A stretch of 62,020 nt of DNA from Marinobacterium jannaschii DSM 6295 (GTDB lineage: Bacteria > Pseudomonadota > Gammaproteobacteria > Pseudomonadales > Balneatricaceae), in assembly GCF_000620085.1 (NCBI RefSeq), contig NZ_JHVJ01000031.1:1-62020 (forward strand). The letters are read 5' to 3'. The notes below the pieces were generated by a model. It was given only the letters and a program-made list of their open reading frames with translations. It did no database searches and was not told the origin of the DNA. The translations under genes were made by a program, and so were the position numbers. How positions within the stretch are numbered: the stretch's first letter is position 1; every line of letters begins with the position of its first letter. Shown one piece after another: positions 8,469-16,423 of the stretch.

Positions 8469-8894
8469 TTAGTGGTAGGTGGTACCGGCTCCCAGCCACT
8501 GCTGACTGCGCTGTAACATCGACATACAGTCATCGCAGAGCGGATGTGAGCGGGCGAAGCTCATCAGGGGTGGCAGGGTATATCTCATCGCCCTTGAGGC
8601 GTTTTGCAGCAGCCTGTGATTACCCCGGGCATCGGACATCAGTCCCAGTACCCGCCGATGGGGTTCCATCAGGTGCTGCAGGGCGCGTTGCTGATCACTG
8701 CAGCGCTGATACAGTTCGGCCAGATTATGGTGGTTGGCGATCAGGCAGATCAGCCGGTCGTCAGACTGTTCCGGCAGCAACTCCAGGTGCTCGAACCGTT
8801 GCAGCGCTGACAGGTAGTGTCGCTCGGCATCCGACAGGCGTCCGGACTTGAATGCTTCATTACCTGTACGCATCAGTGCTTTCCATGAGTTCAT
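8469..8894 (-). CDS. TPR-like protein in the NiSOD operon
   Basis: A 141-residue soluble helical protein. KALMRTGNEAFKSGRLSDAE and LIANHHNLAELYQRCSDQQ are tetratricopeptide-like helix pairs. A CDDC motif sits near the C-terminus (PLCDDCMSML). It ends 22 bp before sodN and is almost certainly co-transcribed first in a three-gene operon with sodN and sodX. A role as assembly or nickel-delivery partner is inference from position and from the thiol pair. No enzyme motif is present. Confidence 0.75.
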   Translation of the reverse strand: MNSWKALMRTGNEAFKSGRLSDAERHYLSALQRFEHLELLPEQSDDRLICLIANHHNLAELYQRCSDQQRALQHLMEPHRRVLGLMSDARGNHRLLQNASRAMRYTLPPLMSFARSHPLCDDCMSMLQRSQQWLGAGTTYH

Positions 8895-9197
8895 CCGACC
8901 ACCACTTAAACTTAATAATAACGATTCGTATTTATATTCAAATAACTACGCTAAGTAAAGCGAATAAGTCACTCTCTGCCAGTTTGAGTCTGCAATGAGT
9001 GGTGAACTGAGTCTGTGTCTGATGGTGCGGAGCGCACGCGGCAGCAGCTATGGCGTTGTATACGCCAGCTTGGCAACTGGATACCGAGCTTCCATTCAGG
9101 CCGGTATCGGTGTGCCCTGTTCATATTCTGCAAGTGCGCTACTTAAGCCTGAATGACCGTTAACAACCGTTTTATTGCAGCGAGGCACAGGCCCCGG
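8895..9197. other. Intergenic region upstream of the NiSOD operon
   Basis: About 300 bp between two minus-strand genes. The part nearest the operon (8909-8950) is AT-rich, with an ATAATAACGATTCGTATTTA stretch that weakly recalls Fur-family boxes, but the match is poor. The rest holds only an imperfect GATACCG/CGGTATC hairpin near 9080-9110. Confidence 0.35.
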
Positions 9198-9953
9198 CTA
9201 TGGGTTGCTTTTCACCAGTGTTTCCTCCGTCGGAACATCCGACGATGTCGCCAGCGCTAACTTCTTTGGCAGCAGCCCGATCAGGTTGCGGGCGCTCTCC
9301 TGGGCTACATCGGTGAAGCTGATATCCTTCTCCTGCCCGGTGTCTTCCGACAGGTTCAGCTCTTCCACCCCTTCCCAGGCGATGGTGCCGTTGCGACTGT
9401 CCCAGACCTGAACAAAGAGGCGGATATTGGCGTGCTTGGTCTGGAACAGGCGCATGCCCAGTATGCCGAAACGGCCACGTGAGTCCTGCCGGAATTCAGC
9501 CAGTTTAAGCTGAACCAGGTAGCGGGCGCCGGAGGCTTCACCCACCTTCAGCAGGGTCTCACGGTCAAAGATCCCGGACATCCGGTAGTTGTTCAGCATC
9601 TGGTTATAGTCCGTTGCCAGTCCGGCCTGGTTAATCGCGCCCAGGGTTTCCGGCAGCGAGATATAGGGGATATCCGGACGTTCTGCCGCCAGCGTATCGG
9701 CAAAGATAAAGGCCACGGTTTCACGGTCTTCTTCGTTGCGGTTGACGGTCGAGGGGCTCATAAAGGCGATACCACCGCTTTGCAGTGATTCGGAGGTCAG
9801 GCTAAAGACCTTGTGGTGCAGGGATGAGTGCTTCTGGTGAAGTGAGCAGCCGGAGATCAACAACCCGGCCAGAATCAGGTAGATGAAGATCAGGCCATTC
9901 GGCCCAACCCGTTTTAAACTGGAACCCTTCCCTGGCGGGTAACTTAATCGCAT
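9198..9953 (-). CDS. Predicted lipoprotein of unknown function
   Basis: A 251-residue protein with a lipobox LISG-C at Cys36 after the hydrophobic run LIFIYLILAGLL, so it is probably a lipoprotein anchored in an envelope membrane. The mature part (VAFIFADTLAAERPDIPYIS, GARYLVQLKLAEF, VQVWDSRNGTIAWEG) resembles the general plan of CsgG/TolB-N-like envelope proteins, in which a conserved strand is followed by W-D-x-x-x-G. That resemblance is loose. The N-terminal 20 residues before the hydrophobic run are longer than usual. Monocistronic. Confidence 0.65.
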   Translation of the reverse strand: MRLSYPPGKGSSLKRVGPNGLIFIYLILAGLLISGCSLHQKHSSLHHKVFSLTSESLQSGGIAFMSPSTVNRNEEDRETVAFIFADTLAAERPDIPYISLPETLGAINQAGLATDYNQMLNNYRMSGIFDRETLLKVGEASGARYLVQLKLAEFRQDSRGRFGILGMRLFQTKHANIRLFVQVWDSRNGTIAWEGVEELNLSEDTGQEKDISFTDVAQESARNLIGLLPKKLALATSSDVPTEETLVKSNP

Positions 9954-10212
9954 AAGCCTGCTCCTCAGTGGAATTCTGAAGCGGCCTGATCTCCGGTTTC
10001 TGCGCTGAGGCAGAAGGATGGTGACGGTCGCTTCCCAGCAGACCCTCAGGATTCAAGTGGTAACCACAGGTGACAACTTGTTTCGGGGTATATACAGAGT
10101 CTAGACAGTGCAGAACGGCAGTGCTGTAAATTAAACTTGCAATAGATTCAGCAATTGCCGAATCTGGATGACTCAATGTACTTTCTTTGCCATCAGGCCC
10201 ATTCCGGACGCA

Positions 10213-11031
10213 ATGATGAAGCACTTTGCCCTGCTGTTTTTGCTGTTACTCGGCCCCCCTATAGCCGCTGCCGGGCAACCGCCTCCGGCCGCAGCGCCCG
10301 ATGCCGCGCTGCTGAATCAGATCGCCCTGCGCATCTGGCACAACGAAGGGGCTGGCAAGCGCGAATATCTCACCTACTGGAGCAAAAACGAACCCTTCCC
10401 CTCGCTGGGTATCGGCCACTTCCTCTGGTATCCCAAAGGTCGTAGTGACCGGTTTGAAGAGCAGTTTCCGGCCCTGCTGGATTCACTGAAGTTACAGGGC
10501 ATCCCCCTGCCCGACTGGCTCAGCAACAGTGATGGCTGTCCCTGGCCCGACCGGCAAAGCTTCTACGCCGACTTTGACGGGCCGCGTTTACGGTCGTTGC
10601 GTCAGTTACTCAGCGACACCCTGCCTCAGCAGGCTGCCTTTATTCTGCAGCGCTTTAATCAACGCTCTCAACAGATGCTGGCAGACAGCTCGGCTGCTGA
10701 AAGCGCCGCGCTGGAAGGGCAGCTAAAACGACTGCGTCAAAGCGCCACCGGCTTCTACGCCCTGCTCGACTACAGTAATTTCAAGGGACTGGGCACCAGC
10801 CAAAACGAGCGTTATCAGGGGCTGGGCTGGGGACTGAAACAGGTGCTGTTAGAGATGTCAGCAACGGCAGACAACCCTCCGGCGGAGTTTGCCCGGGCCG
10901 CCGGACAGGTACTGAGAAGACGGGTTGCCAACGCCCCCAAGGATGAGTCGCGCTGGCTGCCGGGCTGGATCAGGCGGGTGCAGAGTTATGCTGAGCCTGG
11001 GACGACGGTGTCAGCGGGCGCATCAGAATAG
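10213..11031 (+). CDS. Exported protein with lysozyme-like N-terminal motif, function unknown
   Basis: Starts at ATG 10213 (a second ATG follows directly). The signal peptide is MMKHFALLFLLLLGPPIAAAG. The mature region begins with IWHNEGAGKREYLTYWS and then FPSLGIGHFLWYP, which recalls the E-G...T-x-G-x-G-H layout of phage-type lysozymes, although spacing and partner residues differ. The middle is rich in Q, R and S helices (QRFNQRSQQML). The C-terminus contains a YSNFKGLGTS segment. Its last 62 bp overlap the convergent ceramidase-like gene. A periplasmic wall-related role is inference. Confidence 0.7.
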   Translation: MMKHFALLFLLLLGPPIAAAGQPPPAAAPDAALLNQIALRIWHNEGAGKREYLTYWSKNEPFPSLGIGHFLWYPKGRSDRFEEQFPALLDSLKLQGIPLPDWLSNSDGCPWPDRQSFYADFDGPRLRSLRQLLSDTLPQQAAFILQRFNQRSQQMLADSSAAESAALEGQLKRLRQSATGFYALLDYSNFKGLGTSQNERYQGLGWGLKQVLLEMSATADNPPAEFARAAGQVLRRRVANAPKDESRWLPGWIRRVQSYAEPGTTVSAGASE

Positions 11032-11632
11032 AGCGCACCACCAGATAGAGCACCAGTGCATTCAACAGGTGCCAGCCGAAGTGCGTTCCCAGCGGCCAGG
11101 CACTGCACAGCAGGTTATCCAGGGTGCGCAGGGACAGAGACAGCATAAAGACACCGAAGGCGATCATCAGGCCATTGCGTTCGGTATGCCGGGTGATGGA
11201 ATGGTAGAGCGCCAGGCAGAACAGCATCACCGCCGCCGGCAGATAGACCACCGATCCATTCAGGGCCTCGGCGTTCATCCCCGCCAGTACTGTCAGACCG
11301 AAGAATCCCAGCAGCAGTGCGACGGAAATAGCCATACTGTGTTTAATCACCCGCTGGCTGTAGAGCCAGAGGAACGCCAGCTGAAACAGCATGATCGGCA
11401 CTTCATCCGCCCACAGCGACCACTGGCTGGCGAAGGTATGAAACAGGCTGCTACCGATACCGATGGCCACTATCAGGCCTAACAGAACCCTGACCGGCAG
11501 ATCGAGTTTGTCGCGCTCCCGCGCCAGACGCCAGGCCATAAAAGCAGCGAAGAAAAACGCCATATTGGTGATCGCATTCACCGGTTCCGCCCAGAACCCT
11601 GCATCCAGACGCTCACAATAGAGATCAATCAT
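10970..11632 (-). CDS. Ceramidase-like (CREST family) integral membrane protein
   Basis: A 220-residue protein with about seven hydrophobic segments. Conserved CREST positions are visible: EPVNAITNMAF near the N-terminus, GSSLFHTFAS with an Asp in WADEVP in the middle, and RTLDNLLCSAWPLGTHFGWH at the end, giving the His/Asp/His-His metal site expected of alkaline ceramidase or PAQR-like hydrolases. The substrate may be a lipid amide, but bacterial members are uncharacterised. The 3' end overlaps the convergent 10213 gene by 62 bp. Confidence 0.8.
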   Translation of the reverse strand: MIDLYCERLDAGFWAEPVNAITNMAFFFAAFMAWRLARERDKLDLPVRVLLGLIVAIGIGSSLFHTFASQWSLWADEVPIMLFQLAFLWLYSQRVIKHSMAISVALLLGFFGLTVLAGMNAEALNGSVVYLPAAVMLFCLALYHSITRHTERNGLMIAFGVFMLSLSLRTLDNLLCSAWPLGTHFGWHLLNALVLYLVVRSILMRPLTPSSQAQHNSAPA

Positions 11633-11849
11633 CCAACGTCACCTCCGTTTACGACGTTATTGATCGGTAAACTCCAAAGCCTCCGCAGATATTCAGCCAT
11701 CAGACTCCACTCGCGTTGAGCGGCCATCGATTCAGGTACACTGCAGATTATTTTGCAGGCAGCCTAACAGGCCCCCATTGCGGTTATCTTAAGTAAAAAT
11801 TAAACCGCCTGTTCGGCGTCGAAACCGGTGAGAACCTGGACAGAGCGGG

Positions 11850-12143
11850 CTAACGCCAGAAAATTTCCGGGGCGCAACGCTCCCTGGCCCGCTGGCGACA
11901 GCCTTTGGGGTGCTCCTTATCGGAGTCGTGGCAGTGGCGGGCCGCCCGGTCACAGGCGGCGAAGCGCTGGCGGATATGGGGCCACGCCACCCTCAGACCA
12001 TGGCGCAGTATCAGCTGCTGCACTTCTATCGAGCAACTGGTACCGCCATGAAGCGCCGCATGGGCGCAGCGAAAGCCCTTATAGGGAGAGATAAAACGCT
12101 GATAGATCCCGATCAGCGCTGCACAACTGCGCCGAAACCACAT
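11850..12143 (-). CDS. yidD: YidD-like membrane protein insertion efficiency factor
   Basis: A 97-residue protein whose N-terminus (ALIGIYQRFISPYKGFRCAHA) carries the amphipathic helix and the Y-x-x-F-I-S-P motif of YidD. The C-terminal half is Cys-, His- and Arg-rich, with CDRAARHCHDSDKEHPKGC extending beyond the usual core. Such proteins assist insertase-dependent insertion at the inner membrane. The ATG at 12141-12143 is preferred for its AAGGGG ribosome site. It is not linked to rpmH-rnpA-yidC, so this is a solitary paralogue. Confidence 0.75.
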   Translation of the reverse strand: MWFRRSCAALIGIYQRFISPYKGFRCAHAALHGGTSCSIEVQQLILRHGLRVAWPHIRQRFAACDRAARHCHDSDKEHPKGCRQRARERCAPEIFWR

Positions 12144-12211
12144 AGCGATGCCCCTTTGCCTTGAGATTAGGGTAAGTGTGGTCGCTGGTTGGCAAAGCTG
12201 CCAAAAATGAG

Positions 12212-12242
12212 AAATCCCTGTAACCGGTGGCGACAGGGATTT
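12212..12242 (-). terminator. Hairpin terminator after the decarboxylase gene
   Basis: Arms AAATCCCTGT and ACAGGGATTT enclose an 11-nt loop, with T-rich flanks on both strands. On the minus strand it follows the 12378 gene and precedes yidD. Confidence 0.7.
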
Positions 12243-12377
12243 TTGGGGAGATGGCCGGAAGACCATGAATAAATGTCAGTTGGCGCAGCGACAAAGCCCA
12301 ATATCACCCATCTGGGGTTCGCGCGCTCACCACCCGCCTGCATTCAGACGAATCTAAGGCTTACTCAGCCTGTTGAA

Positions 12378-13778
12378 TCAGTCCGCGGGCTGGTCCAGCT
12401 CACGACCAATGCGCTGGACGTTATCCAGCAAGCGCTGCAGGTCATCATGGCTGACCTCACCGTTTGCAAGGATCAGGCGGATACCGGTACGACCCTTGAA
12501 GCGGGCGTAATCGACGTAGGCATTACCTTCAGCCATCATGGTCTTGCAGATCCTGATATTCAGCTGGCGGATCGCTTCCTCGCCCTGAATATGCTGCGGC
12601 TCATAGCGGAACAGTACGTTGAGGTAGACCGCCGGGGCCAGCATCTGCAGGTTATCGCGCCCTTCCACCATCTCGACACACTGCTTACGGATCTGCTGCA
12701 GCTTATCGATCTTGGCGGCAAAACCCTGATTGCCCATCTCCTTCCAGCTCAGCCACACCTTGAGTGCATCGGCACGGCGGCCACACTGGATCGATCGCTC
12801 ACCCAGGTTGTAGGCGGCATTCTCATCTTCGTGGAACAGGTATTCACCCCCGCCACCGGAACAGGTCGCCTTCAGCGCACCCTTATGCTTCACCAGAATA
12901 ACTGCCGCGGTGATCGGCACATTCATCAGCTTATGGGCATCCCAGGTAAAGGAGTCTGCAAGCTGGCTGCCTGCAACGTTGTGGCGGTGCTGCTCAGAGA
13001 ACAGGATCGGACCGCCCCAGGCACCGTCGATATGCAGCCAGACATTATGTTTCTTAGCCACCTCCGCACAGGCTTCGACCGGATCGTAAGCGCCTACTAC
13101 GGTAGTACCAGCCGTCAGGCCGATAAAGAACGGGATATGACTCGCCGCCAGGCTCTTCTCGATCTCGGCATCCAGTGCTTCGGGCAGCATGCGGCCATCT
13201 TCATCACTGGCCACTGCCACCAGATTATTGCTGCCGATACCCAGCACATTGGCGGCCTTTTCCGCCGAGTAATGCGCCTGATCGGAGGTATAGGCCACCA
13301 GCGTCCGCCCCTTGAGGCCCTCGGTTTTAATATCCGGGCAGGCATGGTGACGCGCCAGCATCATGGCGATTAAGTTGGCCTGACTGCCACCAGCCACCAT
13401 CACCCCTTCGCCCTCATCAAAGCCCACCAGCTTGTTCCACTGGCGGATCAGCTCCATCTCCATCAGGGTCGCCACCGGCCCGACCTGATAGGTATGCATG
13501 GTGGCGTTGCTGAGGCTGGTGATCCAGTCGCCCAGCACCGCCGTTTTGTTCTGGCCGGAATAGAGCAGCTTAAAAAAATCAGGCTGGGCCACATCCGGGT
13601 TGTAGTGCAGGTAGGCCTTGATTGCCGCTTCCAGCTCTTCCTGGGAGCCGCCCTCATCCGCCAGCGCCAGGTCCAGCTTTGCTGCCAGCTCCTTTGCCTG
13701 CGGTGCCTGAGAGACCGGGCGCTCATCCGGAATCCATTCGTTAATTGCGCGGTTAAGAATATCGAGTTGGGTCTGCAT
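12378..13778 (-). CDS. PLP-dependent group II decarboxylase (glutamate/cysteate/cysteine-sulfinate type)
   Basis: A 466-residue cytosolic amino-acid decarboxylase. H170 (ring-stacking, DQAHYSAEKA), D251 (HIDGAWGG) and the Schiff-base lysine K283 (TWDAHKLMNVP) are all present, and length fits the family. The acidic-substrate branch (aspartate, glutamate, cysteate or cysteine sulfinate) is likely from general similarity, but the exact substrate is not resolved. Proximity to an HpsN-type sulfonate dehydrogenase suggests cysteate to taurine as one hypothesis. The ATG at 13776-13778 has AAAGG upstream; a longer N-terminal reading is less likely. Confidence 0.82.
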   Translation of the reverse strand: MQTQLDILNRAINEWIPDERPVSQAPQAKELAAKLDLALADEGGSQEELEAAIKAYLHYNPDVAQPDFFKLLYSGQNKTAVLGDWITSLSNATMHTYQVGPVATLMEMELIRQWNKLVGFDEGEGVMVAGGSQANLIAMMLARHHACPDIKTEGLKGRTLVAYTSDQAHYSAEKAANVLGIGSNNLVAVASDEDGRMLPEALDAEIEKSLAASHIPFFIGLTAGTTVVGAYDPVEACAEVAKKHNVWLHIDGAWGGPILFSEQHRHNVAGSQLADSFTWDAHKLMNVPITAAVILVKHKGALKATCSGGGGEYLFHEDENAAYNLGERSIQCGRRADALKVWLSWKEMGNQGFAAKIDKLQQIRKQCVEMVEGRDNLQMLAPAVYLNVLFRYEPQHIQGEEAIRQLNIRICKTMMAEGNAYVDYARFKGRTGIRLILANGEVSHDDLQRLLDNVQRIGRELDQPAD

Positions 13779-13897
13779 ATTCCGGGACCTTTCTGATTCT
13801 GTTTTTTCGCAGTATAAAAACAGCAGCAACCGATAGACCAATGCCTTTTTCATGCCGCCCGGTTACTTTTTTGCATAGCGGCGTTTTGTAGCCTATT

Positions 13898-13970
13898 CGT
13901 GGGTTTCGCTGCGCTCTACGCCACGCTACAAAAGCATGCTCGTAGCGTGGGTAGAGGAACGAAACCCACG
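13898..13970. repeat. REP-like inverted repeat
   Basis: The left arm (13898-13929) and right arm (13942-13970) pair imperfectly: GTGGGTTTCG, CTCTAC and CCACGCTAC blocks are all mirrored. One arm recurs at 3766. It lies between the decarboxylase start and the LysR stop, both on the minus strand. Confidence 0.8.
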
Positions 13971-13979
13971 AGCCGAGAC

Positions 13980-14897
13980 TTAATAGATCTGCGCGGTCTG
14001 GTCATACAACTCCTGCAGATAACGCCAGAAACGCTCAGCGACTTCGGAGCGGGTGCGCCTGAGGCGATAGAAGCGTACCTGCAGATCGATCGATCTCAGT
14101 GCTCCGTTCAGCAACACCAGCTGGCCGGATTCCAGCTCAGCACTGATCAGGCTCCGGGGCAGCCAGGCGATACCCTGCCCCTGCAACACCATCGCCTTCA
14201 GCCCTTCCGACAACGCATTTTCATAGACGGTACGCAGCTCCAGTGAGGGTGGTAACTGACTGAGGCACTCCCGCTGTACCAACCGGCCAAAGAAGGATTC
14301 CGAGGGATGACGCAGCATTCGCAGTGGCTTGTCCTGTGCCGAATCAAACAGCGGCTGCCCCGATTTATCACAACCGCATACCGGCACCAGCTGATCGGCC
14401 CCCACCTGCAGGCTCTCCACCGTATCCTGCTCCAGCTGGTCAAAGATCGAGGGCGAGGCATAACAGAGCAGGAAATCACCGGAGCCGGAGATAAAGGCTT
14501 CCACCGCATCATGCAGGTCGCGGGCGCTGACCCGGATCAGGGCATCGTCCGCCAGCGCGCTGAGTGACGCCATCCAGCGCGGGAAAAACGCCACCGCCAG
14601 GGCATGCTGGGCGGTGATCAGCAGTTGCTGCTGGTCAGAGCTGATCTCCTGCAGATGGTCCCGGTTGCCGTAGATCTGCTCGATCAGCTGGCGGGCCTGA
14701 TCGACAAACACCTCTCCCGCCGCCGTTAAGGTGGTGGCCGAGCGGCTGCGATCCACCAGGCTGACTTCCAGCCAGGCTTCCAACGCCCTGATCCGGCGGC
14801 TAAACGCAGGCTGGGTGACATGGCGGGCATCGGCGGCGCGGGAGAAGCTGCCATGTTCCACCAGCGCGATATAGTCTTCTAACCACTTCAGCTCCAT
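13980..14897 (-). CDS. LysR-family regulator divergent from hpsN-like gene
   Basis: A 305-residue LTTR: an N-terminal winged HTH (FSRAADARHVTQPAFSRRIRALE) and a periplasmic-binding-like effector domain with ESFFGRLVQRE and GIAWLPRSLI. Transcribed away from the HpsN-like gene across a 194-bp intergenic region holding a 27-bp inverted repeat, it probably regulates that operon. The broken LysR genes at 31.5 kb and 35.2 kb belong to the same subfamily, as judged by QHALAVAFFP, ESFFGR and WLPRSLI counterparts. Confidence 0.9.
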   Translation of the reverse strand: MELKWLEDYIALVEHGSFSRAADARHVTQPAFSRRIRALEAWLEVSLVDRSRSATTLTAAGEVFVDQARQLIEQIYGNRDHLQEISSDQQQLLITAQHALAVAFFPRWMASLSALADDALIRVSARDLHDAVEAFISGSGDFLLCYASPSIFDQLEQDTVESLQVGADQLVPVCGCDKSGQPLFDSAQDKPLRMLRHPSESFFGRLVQRECLSQLPPSLELRTVYENALSEGLKAMVLQGQGIAWLPRSLISAELESGQLVLLNGALRSIDLQVRFYRLRRTRSEVAERFWRYLQELYDQTAQIY

Positions 14898-14949
14898 TCC
14901 AGTCTCCCCTGCTATACCTTAAAGCGACAGCTGCATTCCGGTGACGACA

Positions 14950-14976
14950 ATAACAGCGCTGGCAGATCGCTGTTAT
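14950..14976. promoter_or_regulatory. 27-bp inverted repeat between LysR and hpsN-like genes
   Basis: Perfect 9-bp arms ATAACAGCG and CGCTGTTAT are separated by 9 bp. It lies 53 bp from the LysR start and 116 bp before the HpsN start: the expected place for an LTTR operator. Confidence 0.6.
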
Positions 14977-15091
14977 GCCGAAAAGTAACCACTAAAGCCA
15001 AAATAGCATTGGCCCGCCCCCGCCGTCAGCCCCTAGTATCAGGTCAGAAGCTAACAACAATAATCACGAATACAGACTCAAGGGTACAGCT

Positions 15092-16414
15092 ATGGAATAT
15101 CTGAAACGCTCCACTGCACCGGTTGCCGAAAACGACGAACGGATTCAAGCGACCGTTAAAGCGATGCTAAGCCGCATTGCAGAGGAAGGCGAAAGCGCCG
15201 TACGCGAATACGCCGCCCAGTTCGATAACTGGCAGGGCGACTTCGTCCTCAGCGACGCGAAGCGCGCCGAACTGATCGCCCAGGTGCCGGAGCAGGTAAA
15301 GCAGGATATCCAGTTTGCCTATACCCAGGTGCGCACCTTTGCCGAAGCCCAGCGCGCCAGCCTGACCGAGTTTGAGATCGAATCCGCGCCCGGTGTTAAG
15401 CTGGGCCAGAAGATCATTCCGGTTCAGTGCGCCGGTTGCTACGTACCCGGCGGCCGTTACTCCCACGCCGCATCCGCCCTGATGAGCATCGCTACCGCCA
15501 AGGTCGCCGGTGTTGAAACCATCGTTGCCTGCTCACCGCCGAAGGATGGCAGCATCCACCCGGCCATCGTCTACGCGATGGATCTGGCCGGAGCCGATAT
15601 CATCCTCGAAATGGGCGGCGTCCACGCAGTTGCCACTATGGCCAAGGGCCTGTTTACCGGAGTGCCTGCGGATATCCTGGTCGGTCCGGGCAACGGTTAT
15701 GTGGCCGAAGCCAAGCGCCTGTTGTTCGGAGAGGTGGGCATCGATGTCTTTGCCGGACCCACCGAATCCGCCATCATCGCCGATGACGATGCTGACCCGA
15801 TGACCATCGCCGTCGATCTGGTCTCCCAGGCCGAACACGGTTACGACTCTCCGGTCTGGTTGTTTACCACCAGCCGCCGTATCGGCGAGAAAGTCGCCGA
15901 ACTGATGCCACAGGTCGCGGCCGATATGCCTAACGCCGAAGTGGTGCAAAGTGCCTGGGATAACCACGGTGAGATCATCTTCTGCGACAGCCGCGAAGAG
16001 TGCGTCAAAGTCAGCGATGACTACGCCGCCGAGCACCTTCAGGTGATGACCTCCGACCTGACCTGGTGGCGCGATAACCTGAAGAACTACGGCTCGCTGT
16101 TCCTCGGCGAAGGCTCCACCGTCACCCACGGCGACAAGTGTTCCGGTACCAACCATATACTGCCGACCAAGCGCGTAGCCCGTTACAGCGGTGGCCTTAA
16201 TGTGCAGAAGTTCCTCAAGATCCTCACCTACCAGGAGATCAGCGAAGAAGCCAATATGGCGTTCAGCGCCGCCGGTTCCCGCATCTCCCGTGCCGAAGGG
16301 ATGGAAGGCCACGCCCGCGCCTGTGACTGGCGTCTGCGTAAGTACTTCCCGAACGAAGAGTGGGATTTCCACGTCTATGATCAAAAACGGTACGATCAGA
16401 AGCACTACGACTGA
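15092..16414 (+). CDS. hpsN: HpsN-like sulfopropanediol dehydrogenase (histidinol dehydrogenase family)
   Basis: A 440-residue NAD-dependent four-electron dehydrogenase. Zinc ligands Q246, H249, D348 and H407 and catalytic E314-H315 match histidinol dehydrogenase. The overall sequence and the absence of his neighbours fit the HpsN branch, which oxidises (R)-2,3-dihydroxypropane-1-sulfonate to sulfolactate. The C-terminus ends in a small YDQK.YDQK.YD duplication. An aminotransferase follows after a 10-bp gap. A divergent LysR precedes it. Which polyol or aminopolyol is oxidised remains inference, since other HisD paralogues exist. Confidence 0.82.
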   Translation: MEYLKRSTAPVAENDERIQATVKAMLSRIAEEGESAVREYAAQFDNWQGDFVLSDAKRAELIAQVPEQVKQDIQFAYTQVRTFAEAQRASLTEFEIESAPGVKLGQKIIPVQCAGCYVPGGRYSHAASALMSIATAKVAGVETIVACSPPKDGSIHPAIVYAMDLAGADIILEMGGVHAVATMAKGLFTGVPADILVGPGNGYVAEAKRLLFGEVGIDVFAGPTESAIIADDDADPMTIAVDLVSQAEHGYDSPVWLFTTSRRIGEKVAELMPQVAADMPNAEVVQSAWDNHGEIIFCDSREECVKVSDDYAAEHLQVMTSDLTWWRDNLKNYGSLFLGEGSTVTHGDKCSGTNHILPTKRVARYSGGLNVQKFLKILTYQEISEEANMAFSAAGSRISRAEGMEGHARACDWRLRKYFPNEEWDFHVYDQKRYDQKHYD

Positions 16415-16423
16415 GGCCGCGCT

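Noticed and set aside
8909-8950. Fur or Nur box upstream of the NiSOD operon
   Set aside because: The AT-rich stretch matches the consensus poorly and lacks clear dyad symmetry.
10925-11482. Plus-strand reading frame across the ceramidase-like gene
   Set aside because: It is the reverse shadow of the membrane protein on the minus strand, with Gln/His-rich nonsense composition.
12273-13373. Long plus-strand reading frame opposite the decarboxylase
   Set aside because: The minus-strand decarboxylase has all catalytic residues; the plus-strand frame shows no family features.
15092-16414. Histidinol dehydrogenase of histidine biosynthesis
   Set aside because: Catalytic residues are shared, but there are no his genes around it, it is regulated by a divergent LysR, and the sequence fits the HpsN branch better.
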